From: Orientallactaga sibirica
Lineage: Eukaryota > Chordata > Mammalia > Rodentia > Dipodidae
Length of the DNA: 64,000 nt
Direction of reading: 5' to 3'
Assembly (NCBI GenBank): GCA_036365145.1
Contig: JAEOAD010000025.1
Span: forward strand, 30,017,001-30,081,000
Of the stretch, positions 31,516 through 42,108 are shown in pieces (position 1 is the stretch's first letter; the number at the start of each line of letters is the position of its first letter). Made by a program: the position numbers and the translations under genes. The notes under the pieces were generated by a model. That model saw nothing but the letters and a program-made list of their open reading frames with translations. It was not told the origin of the DNA and ran no database searches.

Positions 31516-32056
31516 TCTGCCAGTAATTTCAATAGTGTAGAATCTAGTCTTGAAGTACTGCAATCCAGTCAGATCAGCATCTGCTTGACTGTTCCTAAAA
31601 GTTTCCAGGAACAACATCCAGAATCTAGTGTTGAAACACAAGGGCAATCTCTATATCTAGCTTTAATCTCCTCTCCACCCGAGGCTGATCTCCCCTGGCA
31701 TAGCGTCCTAAGAAGACAGACGAACTCCAGGAAGTCATCCTGATTCACTTAGCCTAAGGACTTCAAGCCACTGTTTGGTCTCTGGGCAGTAAAAGTAAGA
31801 CTTTATGAAGTCATTGTTTTAAAATTTGCATACTTTTGTCAAGTATGTACCCTCTAGCACCTATGCTTGTGCTCAGAAACTATTTACTCTGACTTTACAG
31901 TACACTAGAAGTGTTTGGGGATCTTTGTTTGCAGCCCAAACCAATTAGCAGAATCAAATAGGAGGGGAACATGGGAGTTGAAAATGCGATACACTGGCTA
32001 CACTAAGCAATACAATCATTGAATACCAAAGGAAGAAACTGTTAAAACAACAAACA
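31516..32056. other. Intergenic, no feature seen
   Basis: Includes a 105-codon frame ending 31743 with no recognisable domain; more of the Tigger element may extend in. Confidence 0.45.
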
Positions 32057-32282
32057 GGGCTGGAGAGATGGCTTAGTGGTTATAGTGCTTGCCTGCAAAG
32101 CTTAAGGACCCATGTTTGACTCTCCAGGTCCCACATAAGCCAGATGCACAAGGTGATGCAAGCACGCAAGGTCATACATGCCTACAAGATGGCGAATACA
32201 TCTGGAGTTTGATTTCAATGGCTGGAGGCCCTGGCGTGCCAATTCTCTCTCTTTTTCTTCTCTCTCTGTCTTATAAATGCAT
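32057..32282 (+). mobile_element. DIP-like SINE, long form
   Basis: Extra internal motif caaggtcatacatgcctaca; tail tataaatgcatattg. Confidence 0.9.
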
Positions 32283-32490
32283 ATTGTCACCATACTCAGC
32301 AAAAAAAAACAAAAACAAAAACAAAAAAACCCAGAATTCAAAAAGCCCAGCATCCTTGAGACATCTCCCTGCCTGCCTGCCATAGCACAGTTGCAACTGA
32401 GGAATCATGATGTTCTTATTTGGTGCTATGTAACAGTTGAGTTGCTATATTTAACAAAAATGGGATGTCCAGTTAAATTTGAACTTCAAG

Positions 32491-32616
32491 CCCTGTATGG
32501 TGAAGCACACCTTTAATCCCAGCACTTTGGAGGCCAGGGTAGGAAGATCCCCATGAGTCCAAGGCCACCCTGAGACTACATAATGAATTCCAGGTCAGCC
32601 TGAGCTGAAACCCTAT

Positions 32617-32663
<47 letters not shown>
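32491..32663 (+). mobile_element. B1-type SINE with (CA)n tail and 16-bp TSD
   Basis: aaatttgaacttcaag at 32475-32490 and 32664-32679. (CA)23 at 32618-32663 replaces the A-tail. Confidence 0.95.
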
Positions 32664-32666
<3 letters not shown>

Positions 32667-32747
32667 TTTGAACTTCAAGTAAACAAGGAGCAATTTGTTC
32701 ATACTTTGTCACAAATATTGCATGTGTTTAGCTGAAATCCAGTTTTA

Positions 32748-32938
32748 AAAAAATCATTTATTTGCAAGCTGAGTGAACTAGAAGAGTGACAGAAAGAGAA
32801 TGGGAGTGCCAGAGGCCTTTGCAAATGAAGTCCAGATGCATGGGCCAGTATGCATCTGATTTTACATGGGTACTAGGGAATTGAACTCGGTCATTAGCAC
32901 CTTTAGCACCTTAACCACTAAGCCATCTCTCCAGCCCT
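32748..32938 (-). mobile_element. DIP-like SINE
   Basis: gctgaaatccagttttaaaa before and ctgaaatccaagttttact after give the TSD. Confidence 0.9.
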
Positions 32939-33203
32939 GAAATCCAAGTTTTACTGCATGTCCTATGTTTTGTCTGTCAGTCTTAGGTAAGGAGCACAAG
33001 ATGATGAACCCCAAGTCATCAAGCAAAGCACAAGCTTGGTTTAGCATGCAACTCAAGAAGCATATAAAAATATAATGTGAGAAACTATACCACTGGTAGC
33101 ACTTAAGACTGAGAAAACAAAATAGTTTGGGCCATGCATATTGTATTAACTGCAGAGGGCCAGGCATAAAAATCAGCTTAAAAAATTATTGACTGATAAA
33201 AAA

Positions 33204-33357
33204 GTGGGCTGGGCATGATGGCACATGCCTTTAACCCCAGTACTTGGGAGGCAGAGGTAGGAGGATCGCTATGAGTTCACAGTCACCTTGAGACTACATA
33301 GTGAATTCCAGATCAGCTTGGGCTAGAGTGAGACCCTCCCTTGAAAAAAAAAAAAAA
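33204..33357 (+). mobile_element. B1-type SINE with TSD
   Basis: tattgactgataaaaaa on both sides (33186-33202 and 33379-33396). Confidence 0.92.
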
Positions 33358-34366
33358 CAAACAAACAAATTTTAAAAAATATTGACTGATAAAAAAATTT
33401 AACATGCCATCTCCCCATTAGTAGGTACCTCCAGGCCCTGAAGTTTATCCTAGGCCCCATCCACACCCAAAGATTTTAGAAGTGGTCATACCATCTACTG
33501 TGGGCTTCACCTCCATTTTCTTGCTCGTATCCAAGCCTGACTCAGAGTTGGAGCTACTACTGTCTGTGTCAGGTTCCTGTTTCCTCTTGTGCTTTTGGTC
33601 CTGTCCTTCCATGATGTCACTTGATGAGACTTTTCCAAAAGAATGAGACAATCCTTACACTTCTGTGGGGTCTTGAGCTTTTTTCTGAAAGCTTGTTATA
33701 AAGGCGAGACAGGTGTGGGTTGTGAAGGAAATGAGGAAAGTGCTCATCTCTCTCCCAGGAGTAGCTTTTTACACAAATGCCACTCACTAACCAATTGCAG
33801 GCGCTCCCAGGAGCTGCTGAAACCAGCCCAGTGGCAACGCACCCTTAGTTGTAGCCATTCAGGAGGCTGAGGAAGGAGGATTGTTGGGCTATAGTGGCTA
33901 TGCCAGTTGAGTGTCCAGGGTAAATTTGGCATCATTATGGTGACCTCCCAGGAGTGGAGAAACAGCAGGTTACCTAAGGAGGACTGAACCAGCACAGGTC
34001 AGAAACAGGACAGGTCAAAACTCCCATGCCAATCAGAACTCAAAGAAGGTTCCAGTCTAGGAACAGTTATTAGTCTCTGGCAGCCTTTAGAGGTTGTATT
34101 AAGGCTAGGGCTATATAGTGTGGGCAAGAAATGCTAGGTTTCACCTGAAATGTGGTTTCCACAATTGTCCTCTTTGGCTGGCTTAGTCTAAGAATGGGTC
34201 TCCATCCCCGACTTAGTAGGGCTTTTTTCTGAGTTAGGGGGTCACAGAGTGGGAGCAAGACATAATTCAGGTCTTCCGGCAAGTTTGCTTTCTATCTTAC
34301 ATACTTATCTGGGGCTCTTTTCCAGAAATCTGATTTACCTTAACAAAATGGAGAGATAAAATGTTT
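33358..34366. other. Intergenic, mostly unidentified
   Basis: Holds a Ser/acid-rich 68-codon frame (33445-33651, -), an old B1-like scrap near 33840-33890, and otherwise unique DNA. Confidence 0.45.
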
Positions 34367-34375
34367 TCCTGAATT

Positions 34376-34424
34376 TTTTTTTTTTGATCGAGCGAGAGAG
34401 AGAAAGAGAGAGAGTTGGTGCGCC
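34376..34424 (-). mobile_element. DIP tail fragment
   Basis: gcgagagagagaaagagaga then ttggtgcgcc, the C/T-rich end only. Confidence 0.55.
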
Positions 34425-34521
34425 TTTTCCATCTTTAACCTTCCTTGTCTTGACCCTAGAACAACTGAGTTAGGTTTGTGCTTTCTTTTTTTCTTTTAAT
34501 TTCGGTATGTAACTTATTTAT

Positions 34522-34775
34522 TTATTAATTTATTTTTGCTTTTCAAGGTAGAGACTCACCTGTAGCTCAGGCTGACCTGGAATTCACTATGTACTCTCAG
34601 GCTGACCTCAAACTCACAGTCTTCTTTTGATGTCTTATTCTTTCTTTTTTTTAGGGAGATGTCAGGCCTGGTGGCACTATGTACTCTCAGGCTGACCTCA
34701 AACTCACAGCAATTCTCCTGCCTCAGCCTCCTGAGTGCTGGGATTAAAGGTGTGTGCCACCATCACTGTGCCCTG
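34522..34775 (-). mobile_element. B1-type SINE interrupted by a 55-bp templated insert
   Basis: First part 34540-34619, insert 34620-34674, then a 35-bp direct duplication of 34585-34619 at 34675-34709 and the rest of the B1 to about 34770. Confidence 0.85.
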
Positions 34776-34946
34776 GAGAGAAAGAGAGAGACAGACAGCA
34801 GAATGGGCACACCAGGGCCTCCAGCTGCTGCAAGCGAACTTCAGATGCATGTACCACTTTGTGCATCTGGCTTTACATGGGTACTGAGGAATCAAACTCC
34901 AGTCATTAGCAAGTGCCTTAATGTCTGAGCCATCTCTCCCATCCTA
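34776..34946 (-). mobile_element. DIP-like SINE lacking its AT tail
   Basis: gagaaagagagagacagaca to gagccatctctcccatcc. Confidence 0.85.
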
Positions 34947-34949
34947 AAT

Positions 34950-35085
34950 TTAATTTTCATTTATGTATTTTTCTTGTACAGTGTTCAGTTCCACAAAGAC
35001 ACTTTCTTTCAATTATCTCATGTATTTTGACTATATTTATCAACATACCCTTCCTGTTCTTCCCTCCCCCTCAGAAAACATCCAC
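34950..35085 (-). mobile_element. Rodent L1-end-like segment, antisense, uncertain
   Basis: tgttcagttccacaaagaca and atttatcaacatacccttcc look like the antisense of rodent L1 3' sequence. Confidence 0.3.
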
Positions 35086-35099
35086 ATTTTCTGAACCTT

Positions 35100-35187
35100 A
35101 CTATAAAAGTGCTTGTACTGCAGGGCAGCCCAGGAAGAAACCCAGAAAGGACAGCAAATCATGAGCATCAACACGGCTGTGGCAGGT
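35100..35187 (+). other. Possible promoter and first exon, unproven
   Basis: ctataaaagtgc (35102) is followed by an ATG at 35161 reading ATG AGC ATC AAC ACG GCT GTG GCA G and a strong donor GTAAGT (35186). No protein family recognised; no downstream exon found. Confidence 0.2.
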
Positions 35188-35244
35188 AAGTCTTAACTTT
35201 CATCAGCCACTCAAAGGGTCATTAACACCTGAACTGGGCTCTGG

Positions 35245-35330
35245 GCTGCTGCCCACTAGCTGTGCCACCTTGAGCATGCCGCTAAACCTTCTTTGGTCTC
35301 TTCATCTGTAAACTGGGCATCTGTCTCGAC
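35245..35330 (+). mobile_element. MIR fragment
   Basis: tagctgtgccaccttgagca and ctcttcatctgtaaactggg are the MIR core. Confidence 0.75.
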
Positions 35331-35504
35331 TATACCTCCTGTTCTCTGAGTGGTCCTGGTTGGCTGCTAGAGTCCAGAACTAAGGAGATATTGGTCTTGG
35401 GGCAGAATTATGGTATCCAAACACCTGTATGCAATTTTTTTTTAAGAGGAAAGAAAGAAACAAAGAGAGAAAGCAAGAAGGAAATCTTATCTAAATACAC
35501 AAAA

Positions 35505-35630
35505 CTAACAGGAGGCGGTGGTATGCACTTGTAGCACCAGCACTTAGGAGGCTATGACAGGAGGCTCTCAAGGCCAGCCTGGACTACATAGTGAGTTTGA
35601 GGCCAACCTAATGCATCACTACCTATTGAG
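35505..35630 (+). mobile_element. Old B1-like SINE
   Basis: ggaggcggtggtatgcactt ... gccagcctggactacatagt. Confidence 0.65.
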
Positions 35631-36383
35631 GTAGAGACTGCTATGCCCAGAGGCCTTAGGTTATTATAGGTAAACCCAGTGCCAGGGGTGGCCCTCAGTG
35701 ACTCATTGGTCAGGAAGACCCATGAGCTCCCTCAATCAATACAGGCTATTGCTAACGCTCTTGGCCACCCATCAGAACTAGACAGATCATATTGCCAAAG
35801 ATACCACATATGTCACATATAGGAAGGCCACTGAGAAACTGAGCTGGAACTCCCTCCCTACTGCTAGACAACATAGTGCTGGGAAGTGCTATGCAGGGTG
35901 CTGAGGGAGGAAAGTCATCAATGGCCATTCACCAGCAGTGGATCCTGCCACCAGCCGGGCCAGATGTGCCCACTAGAGCAATAATGACAAGTCAGTTATG
36001 GGGATAACCAACTGTTCCCCAAATGGACTTAAAGCCTGCTTCATGTAGGGGCAGGAGCCCATGCCTGGTACCGATAAATGAGACAAACGCTTATGGCTTT
36101 GAAGGTCATAGGCCCTAATGGGGAAACTGCCACTGTTCTTTGACCAAATGGATACATTGTGCCCATCAAATTGCTCTCTATATGGTTATGTGTATACTCA
36201 AAGATTAGAGCTGCTTACTTTTGGTTAGAGGAGTTTCTTTTCACAGATGGTGGTGAAACCCAGGGAGACCCAAGACTCATCAAAGAAATAAGAAGTAGAG
36301 GCAGTCCCGTGCCTAAAACTGAATAATAAATACATCTTTGTCACACAGGGCTCAGGGAACATGATGAGGTGGTTGCAGAAGAA
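35631..36383 (+). mobile_element. L1 3' UTR, sense
   Basis: gcaggagcccatgcctggta, tgtgcccatcaaattgctct and agactcatcaaagaaataag follow rodent L1 3' UTR order, from memory. Continues after the inserted chimera. Confidence 0.7.
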
Positions 36384-36393
36384 TACTAGTGCA

Positions 36394-36624
36394 AGGATGG
36401 GTGTGGTGGTGCACGTCTTTAATCCCAGCACTTGGGAGGCAGAGGTAGGAGGATTGCTGTGAGTTCAAGGCCACCCTGAGACTGCATAGTGAATTCCAGG
36501 TCAGCCTGAGCTAGAGCAAGACCTTACCTTGAAAAAAAAAGGTGGGGAGGGAGGAAATTACCATGGGTTATTGTCTACAATTATGGAAATTGTTAATAAA
36601 ATTTAAAAATTAACAAAAAAATGC
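36394..36624 (+). mobile_element. Chimeric B1 + L1 3'-end retroposon
   Basis: B1 (36396-36532), A-run, then ttattgtctacaattatgga and gttaataaaatttaaaa, an L1 3' terminus. The unit is bounded by tactagtgca at 36384-36393 and 36625-36634. Confidence 0.8.
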
Positions 36625-36634
36625 TACTAGTGCA

Positions 36635-36919
36635 GCTCTCACTGCTAACCAGAGAAGTTTCTCTTTGGAGATGGCCACAAGTACTGAGGAGACTAAAAAC
36701 TCATCAAAAAGGGGCTGTTGAAAGCTCAGAGCTAAATGAGACATCTTCTTCATGCCCTCCATGGCTCAGGGAACATTTTGGAAGAGGGAGTGGAAGCAAT
36801 GTAAGATCCACAGGACTGGAAGGAGAACTTTGAGGTACAGCCCTCCAGACATGAACTGACTGGCGCATTCGTGATCTCACACTGGAGGTCATCCCCAGAA
36901 GATCTGCACAATGCTTAAT
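36635..36919 (+). mobile_element. L1 3' UTR, continuation
   Basis: aactcatcaaaaaggggctg, gggaacattttggaagaggg and gatctcacactggaggtcat continue the 35631 element. Confidence 0.7.
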
Positions 36920-37120
36920 TAATAAACTTAGTAGAGAGAGAGAGGGAGGGAGAGAATGGACATGCCAGGGCCTCCAGCCACTGCAAACAAATTCCAGACA
37001 TATGCGCCATCTTGTGCATCTGGCTTATGTGTGTCCTGGGGAATTGAACTGAGGAATTGAACCGAGGCCTTAGGCTTTGTAGGCCAATGCCTTAACCACT
37101 GAGCCATCTCTCCAGCCCCA
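36920..37120 (-). mobile_element. DIP-like SINE
   Basis: agatctgcacaat before and agatctgcacaat after (36899, 37130) are the TSD; carries a small gaactgaggaattgaaccga duplication. Confidence 0.92.
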
Positions 37121-37199
37121 GATTTTTCAGATCTGCACAATATTGAACCCGTCAATTTGATGTATAGGACAGAGGAAGACAAAAAGGATTAGACATCAA

Positions 37200-37420
37200 G
37201 GGCTGGGGAGATGGCTCAGCAGTTAAGGCACTTGCCTGAAAAGCCAAAGGACCCAAGTTCAATTCCCCAAGACCCTTGTAAGCCAGATGCACAAGGTGGC
37301 ATATGCATCTGGAGTTCTGCTTGCAGCAGCTGGAGGCCCAGAGTGTCCATTTTCTCTCTCTCTCTCTCTCTCTCTCTGCCTCTTTCTGTCTTTCAATAAA
37401 TTAAAAAAAAAAAAAAAAAG
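37200..37420 (+). mobile_element. DIP-like SINE with extra 3' sequence before its TSD
   Basis: agacatcaa at 37191 and again at 37467. Between the A-tail and the second copy lies a 45-bp antisense B1-head piece (37421-37466). Confidence 0.88.
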
Positions 37421-37479
37421 GCTTGTGCCACCAGGCCTGACATCTCCCTAAAAAAAAGAAAGAATAAGACATCAAAAGA
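37421..37479 (-). repeat. Source of an exact 55-bp inverted copy
   Basis: 37425-37479 equals the reverse complement of 34623-34677 with no mismatch, including an 8-base A-run. Confidence 0.9.
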
Positions 37480-37528
37480 GGACAGGGCTCAGTGGAATAG
37501 AGATGGAGGAGACAAAAAAGAGCAGTAG

Positions 37529-37676
37529 GCCGGTGTGGTGGTGCACGCCTTTAATCCCAGCACTCAGGAGGCAGAAGTAGGAGGATCACCATGAGTTCGC
37601 GGCCACCCTGAGACTACATAGTGGATTCCAGGTCCGCCTGGGCTACAGTGAGACCCTACCTCAAAAACCAAAAGAA
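37529..37676 (+). mobile_element. B1-type SINE, near consensus
   Basis: ggccggtgtggtggtgcacg to acctcaaaaaccaaaagaaa. Confidence 0.92.
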
Positions 37677-38599
37677 AAGAAAGTTTGGTTCTGGGAAGAA
37701 TTGGAAGGCAACTTAAAGTTGGAGGTGGCCTTAATTTTAGAAACCCACTTATTTGCTGTCAATCATAGGTCTGAGTGGGTGCTTGGAGACTTTTTAGAAT
37801 GAGCTTGAATAGTGTGAGAAACCAAAATTCTCACTAAGGTTATTATTTTTTAAATGTTTCCCTTTGCATCCTTCCTTTCTGAGTGGGAATGTGGATTTCA
37901 ATGAGGGGAAATGAATTTTGCTGTGTAGGCAATGTCGTAGGAATGCCTCACTTTCACACAGTGCAGGAGAGCTCTGTTTTGATAAACAGTCTTCTGAATT
38001 CCCTTGCAACAGGCAGTTCACCAATAATGACTTAAAAGCACTGTTCACTATAAGTATAAGAACTGAGAGATTTTCTGTTCCAAAGGGAGTATTTATTCAC
38101 CACACTACTTTTTCACACCTCTAGCACCAGGACAGGCAAGCTCTGAGTACAAGGTTTGTTTTCCTCTTTTGGAATTCCCCTCCTCAGCTTGAAGCATTTA
38201 CTGAATGTCTGGATTCAGCATTGATAACTCGTATATCGACCTTCCAAAAACGTTTACAGTGGAGAGCCTGCTACTCACTCCCACATGACCGAGACCAGCC
38301 CTGTCCAAACAGGCCAAGAGTGGACCAAGGACTGAACCATCTTCACAGCTCAGCCAGCATTGGTGGGATAGAAACTCACCTCAAAAAGTAACTGGGGCAG
38401 CACAGACCTCAAATATGTTGCTATGTAGGTTTTAATTGAAAGTGCTAATTACATCTCCCACAATTAGATTGCTAAAAAAAAAAAAAAAAATCACAGGGAG
38501 AGAAAGAATTCAAAACCCATCCCAGAAAAGCAGAAATACTGACATTTTATATTGGATGTACATTTAATATGAATTCCCTTTTAAAATTGTTTGTTTACT
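37677..38599. other. Intergenic, no feature seen
   Basis: Unique sequence apart from an A-run at 38474. Confidence 0.5.
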
Positions 38600-38615
38600 T
38601 TTTGTCATTTTTAAT

Positions 38616-38647
38616 TTTATTTATTTATTTATTTATTTATTTATTTT
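38616..38647 (+). repeat. (TTTA)n array
   Basis: About eight units, part of the antisense tail of the following B1. Confidence 0.9.
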
Positions 38648-38791
38648 GGTTTTTCAAGGTAGGGTCTCACTCTGGTCCAGGCTGACCTGGAATTAACTAT
38701 GTAGTCTCAGGGTGGCCTCAAACTCCTGGCGATCCTCCTACCTCTGCCTCCCGAGTGCTGGGATTAAAGGCGTGTGCCACTATGCCTGGCT
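38644..38791 (-). mobile_element. B1-type SINE
   Basis: ttggtttttcaaggtagggt to ccactatgcctggctt. Confidence 0.92.
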
Positions 38792-38841
38792 TATCTTTTT
38801 TTAAATTTAGTTTTTAGTGCCTTTTACAAAAGTCCATTTCT

Positions 38842-39020
38842 TCAGGTCCCACGTTTAGCCAGATGCAAAGTGACACAAGGGTGCAATGCCACACTTGCCC
38901 ACAAGGGGGCACATGCATCTGGAGTTTGTTCACAGTGGCTGAGAGGCTGCTGGCACACTCATTCTCTCTCTTTGTCTCTTCTTCTCTGTCTCTGTCTCTC
39001 TCAAATAAAAAAATTAAAAA
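38842..39020 (+). mobile_element. DIP-like SINE, long form, 5'-truncated
   Basis: Starts ttcaggtcccacgtttagcc; extra internal gcaatgccacacttgcccac. Confidence 0.88.
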
Positions 39021-39050
39021 ATATATAATAATAAAAGAGATTACAAACTT

Positions 39051-39184
39051 AAAGCTGAGTGTAGTGGCTCACACCTGTAATCACAGCACTCAGGAGGCTG
39101 AAGTAGGAAGATTGCCATAAGTTCAAGGCCAGCCTGGACTACAGAGTAAGTTCCAGGTCAGCCAGGGCTAGAGTTAAGACTCTT
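39051..39184 (+). mobile_element. B1-type SINE, older
   Basis: gctgagtgtagtggctcaca ... gggctagagttaagactc. Confidence 0.8.
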
Positions 39185-39384
39185 TCTCTACAAGTACAAC
39201 AAAACAAAGATAAAAAAATAAAAACCAGTGTAAATGATTCAAACATAAAATAAAATATTTTATAGAGTACAGTTAACTACAAATAAAGGAGGAAACACAG
39301 TGAATCTTAAAACATGTGATTTTTGTTTGGTTAAACTGCCTGTTTTCCTCATCTGTGCCTTTACTTATTTAGTCCATACTGTGG

Positions 39385-39561
39385 GTTTTTTTGTTTGTTT
39401 GTTTGTTTTTGCTTTGTTTTTTGTTTTTTGAGGTAGGGTCTCGCTCTAGCCCAGGCTGACCTAGAACTCACTATGTAGTCTCAGGCTGGCCTTGAACTTC
39501 CAGTGATCCTCCTACCTCTGCCTCCCAAGTGCTGGGATTAAAGGCGTGCGCCACCCCCGCC
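39385..39561 (-). mobile_element. B1-type SINE with (TTTG)n
   Basis: ccatactgtg at 39374 and 39561 is the TSD. Confidence 0.92.
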
Positions 39562-39570
39562 ATACTGTGT

Positions 39571-40074
39571 TCTTGATTAAGTTTTGGGATACAGTACTCT
39601 TATTGTAAACATGCAAATATTATGTCAGATACAGGTGGAGAAAATCAGAAAAATAATGACTCAGATCATGATGGCTACTAGATTTGATATGACTCCAGGA
39701 TTTCTTTAATGACTTTATCCGCTATTTCCTTCTCCTGAAGACTGCTCTCTGATTACGCAGCCTCATCTATATCAGTTCCTAGAAATGAGCCTTCCCAGCA
39801 ACATGGGACACTAAACAATATTTGGCTTCTGCATGCACAAAACATGATACTTGGCCAAAGGGGGAAACTGACGTTTCCAGAAGAAAAATAAAATAGAAAG
39901 GGCAGCATAAAAAAAGTCTTCAAGGCCAAATGACTGGACTTCTTCATTACAGTTAAAATGTTCAGATTAGAGCCAGATGATCTTAGGCTTTTAGTCCTCT
40001 GAAAACTATTCATCACCCCCCTCTATGTTTTACTTAAATCTTTGTGTCTCTCCAACCCTTCAAAATGTATTTTT
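39571..40074. other. Intergenic, no feature seen
   Basis: Unique sequence; the 87-codon frame at 39753-40016 (-) has no signature. Confidence 0.5.
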
Positions 40075-40298
40075 GATATTTATTTATTTATTTACTTATG
40101 AATAAACAGAGAGAGGAGAGGGAGAGGGAGACACACACAGAGAATGGGCACTCCAGGGCCTCTAGCCACTGCAAACAAACTCCAGATTCATGTGCCACTT
40201 TGTGCATCTGGCTTTATGTGGGTACTGGGAAATCAAACCCAGGTCATTAGGCTTTGCAGACAAGTGCCTTAACCGCTGGGCCATCTCTCCAGCCCTAA
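40075..40298 (-). mobile_element. DIP-like SINE
   Basis: ttatttatttatttacttat to gggccatctctccagccc; TSD near caaaatgtatttt / aaaaggcatttt. Confidence 0.9.
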
Positions 40299-40324
40299 AA
40301 GGCATTTTAAAAATATTTCCTTTT

Positions 40325-40467
40325 GCCAGGCATGGTGGCGCATGCCTTTAATCCTAGCACTTGGGAAGCAGAGGTAGGAGGATCACCATGAGTTCGAGGC
40401 CATCCTGAGATGACATACTGAATTCCAGGTGAGTCTGAGCAAGAGGGAGACCCTATCTTAAAAAACC
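40325..40467 (+). mobile_element. B1-type SINE
   Basis: tgccaggcatggtggcgcat to accctatcttaaaaaaccc. Confidence 0.9.
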
Positions 40468-40470
40468 CAA

Positions 40471-40517
<47 letters not shown>

Positions 40518-40518
40518 A
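40468..40518 (+). repeat. (AATA)n array
   Basis: About twelve clean units grown from the B1 tail. Confidence 0.95.
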
Positions 40519-40827
40519 AAGTAAGTAAAATATGTTCTTAACAGATTTCTAGCTTCCACCAATCCTATGAATGTAGCCCTCAGTATCAGAAACCTGTCTG
40601 AAACAGTTCTCCTCACCTTGCTGTAACCTGCATACCTGGCATGCCCACCAATATACCTGAAAAGTATCTTGAGTTATGACTTTCTTTGTTCTATCAGTAT
40701 AAAAAACTTCATGAAATTGATATCACGATGGGACATGGAATTAGAGGCAACCTGAGTCTGTGTCCCACGAACATAGTCATTCCAATTTGGCTCCAGAACA
40801 AACCATCTCTCTCTTTTTTCTTTCTTT

Positions 40828-40955
40828 CTTTTTTATCTTTTTTCAAGGTAGGGTCTCACTCTAGTCCAGGCTGACCTGGAATTCACTATGTAGTCTCAGG
40901 GGTCCTCGAATTCACGGTGATGGGATTAAAGGCGTGCGCCACCACACCTGGCTGT
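40828..40955 (-). mobile_element. B1-type SINE with internal deletion
   Basis: Jumps from attcacggtga to tgggattaaaggcgtg, losing about 30 bp. Confidence 0.88.
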
Positions 40956-41984
40956 AAGCCCTTTTTCATTCCCTTTAAGGGAAGAGCTGCACTTTTTGTG
41001 TTGACAGGTGGGCACTGAGATTGGTGAGGCATGCTCACATGGTATGAAGTACTGTCACTGTCAGGGCCGAGTAGGGTAGGGTCTCCAGGGTAGAATGTGG
41101 GTAGGAAGGAGAGAATGTCTGGCATTGCTGTGAAAGATAAGGGGCTGAAAGAGGCTTGGCTAGGTATAAATAAAAAAAAAAAAAAGAGCACAGGTTTTAA
41201 AGAAAACCAAAAAATGTCCTATTTCTTAGTTGTAAAGCTACAAATACTATCCTTAATCTTTCAAGGATACTGTTCTTCATATGAAATGAGAAAAAGGAAA
41301 AGAAGTCATCTCCCAGCTCATAGGGTCTGTGCTTGTCATTTTCTCTGACTGAAGCATCTCATAATGTAAGGAATGAACAATTCTAACCCAAAGCCAGTGA
41401 TTGGCAAGTTTTATATCATTTAAAACACTGACTTTACAATTAGAGCAATGACATATTGTCTATATTTATGGAAATGATCAGTAAAATGGTTTTTTTTTTT
41501 AAAAAAAAAAAAAAAAACCTTCTTTACCATTGCTTTCCCATCTGCTTTGCCATTTGGATTCAGTCCACCTATATTTTTAAGAATTCTATCTTATGATTCA
41601 TAAAAGATCACAAAGCATCATGAAAAATATATACAGACACCAGTTTAAGATGCCTAACTATGCATGAGTGGAGCAACCTGACATGCACATGAAATAGACC
41701 ATCAGACCACTCGAACAGTAGTTACACTGAAAATTAGATGTAAAATATATGAGACACTGAGGGGAGAAGACTAAACCTTTCCAATTAATTTATGGGATAT
41801 AAAAAGTCTCATGGCACAAGTATGATCAACCTATATATGATTTGAGGTGAAATCTATAAAATACAATTTGAGTCTGAATAGATGGAAGCATTTTCTTTAA
41901 TCTTGTGTTTTCTTTCAATTTTTTCATATTTTTATCAGTAGAGTGGAAGAATAGAGTTCAAAATGTATGGGAAGACCTCCTTCT
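40956..41984. other. Intergenic; possible old L1 terminus only
   Basis: catattgtctatatttatgg (41450) resembles the L1 terminus at 36568; a T10A17 run follows at 41490. Otherwise unique. Confidence 0.4.
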
Positions 41985-42108
41985 TTCTTTTTCTTCTTTC
42001 TTTCCTTTCCTTTCCTTTCCTTTCCTTTCCTTTCCTTTCCTTTCCTTTCTTTTCTTTTCTTTTCTTTTCTTTTCTTTTCTTTTCTTTTCTTTCTTTTCTT
42101 TTTTCTCT
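41985..42108 (+). repeat. (TTTCC)n/(TTTTC)n pyrimidine tract
   Basis: 120 bp of pure pyrimidine on the plus strand, two phases of unit; mirror-like, so able in principle to form triplex DNA. Confidence 0.95.
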
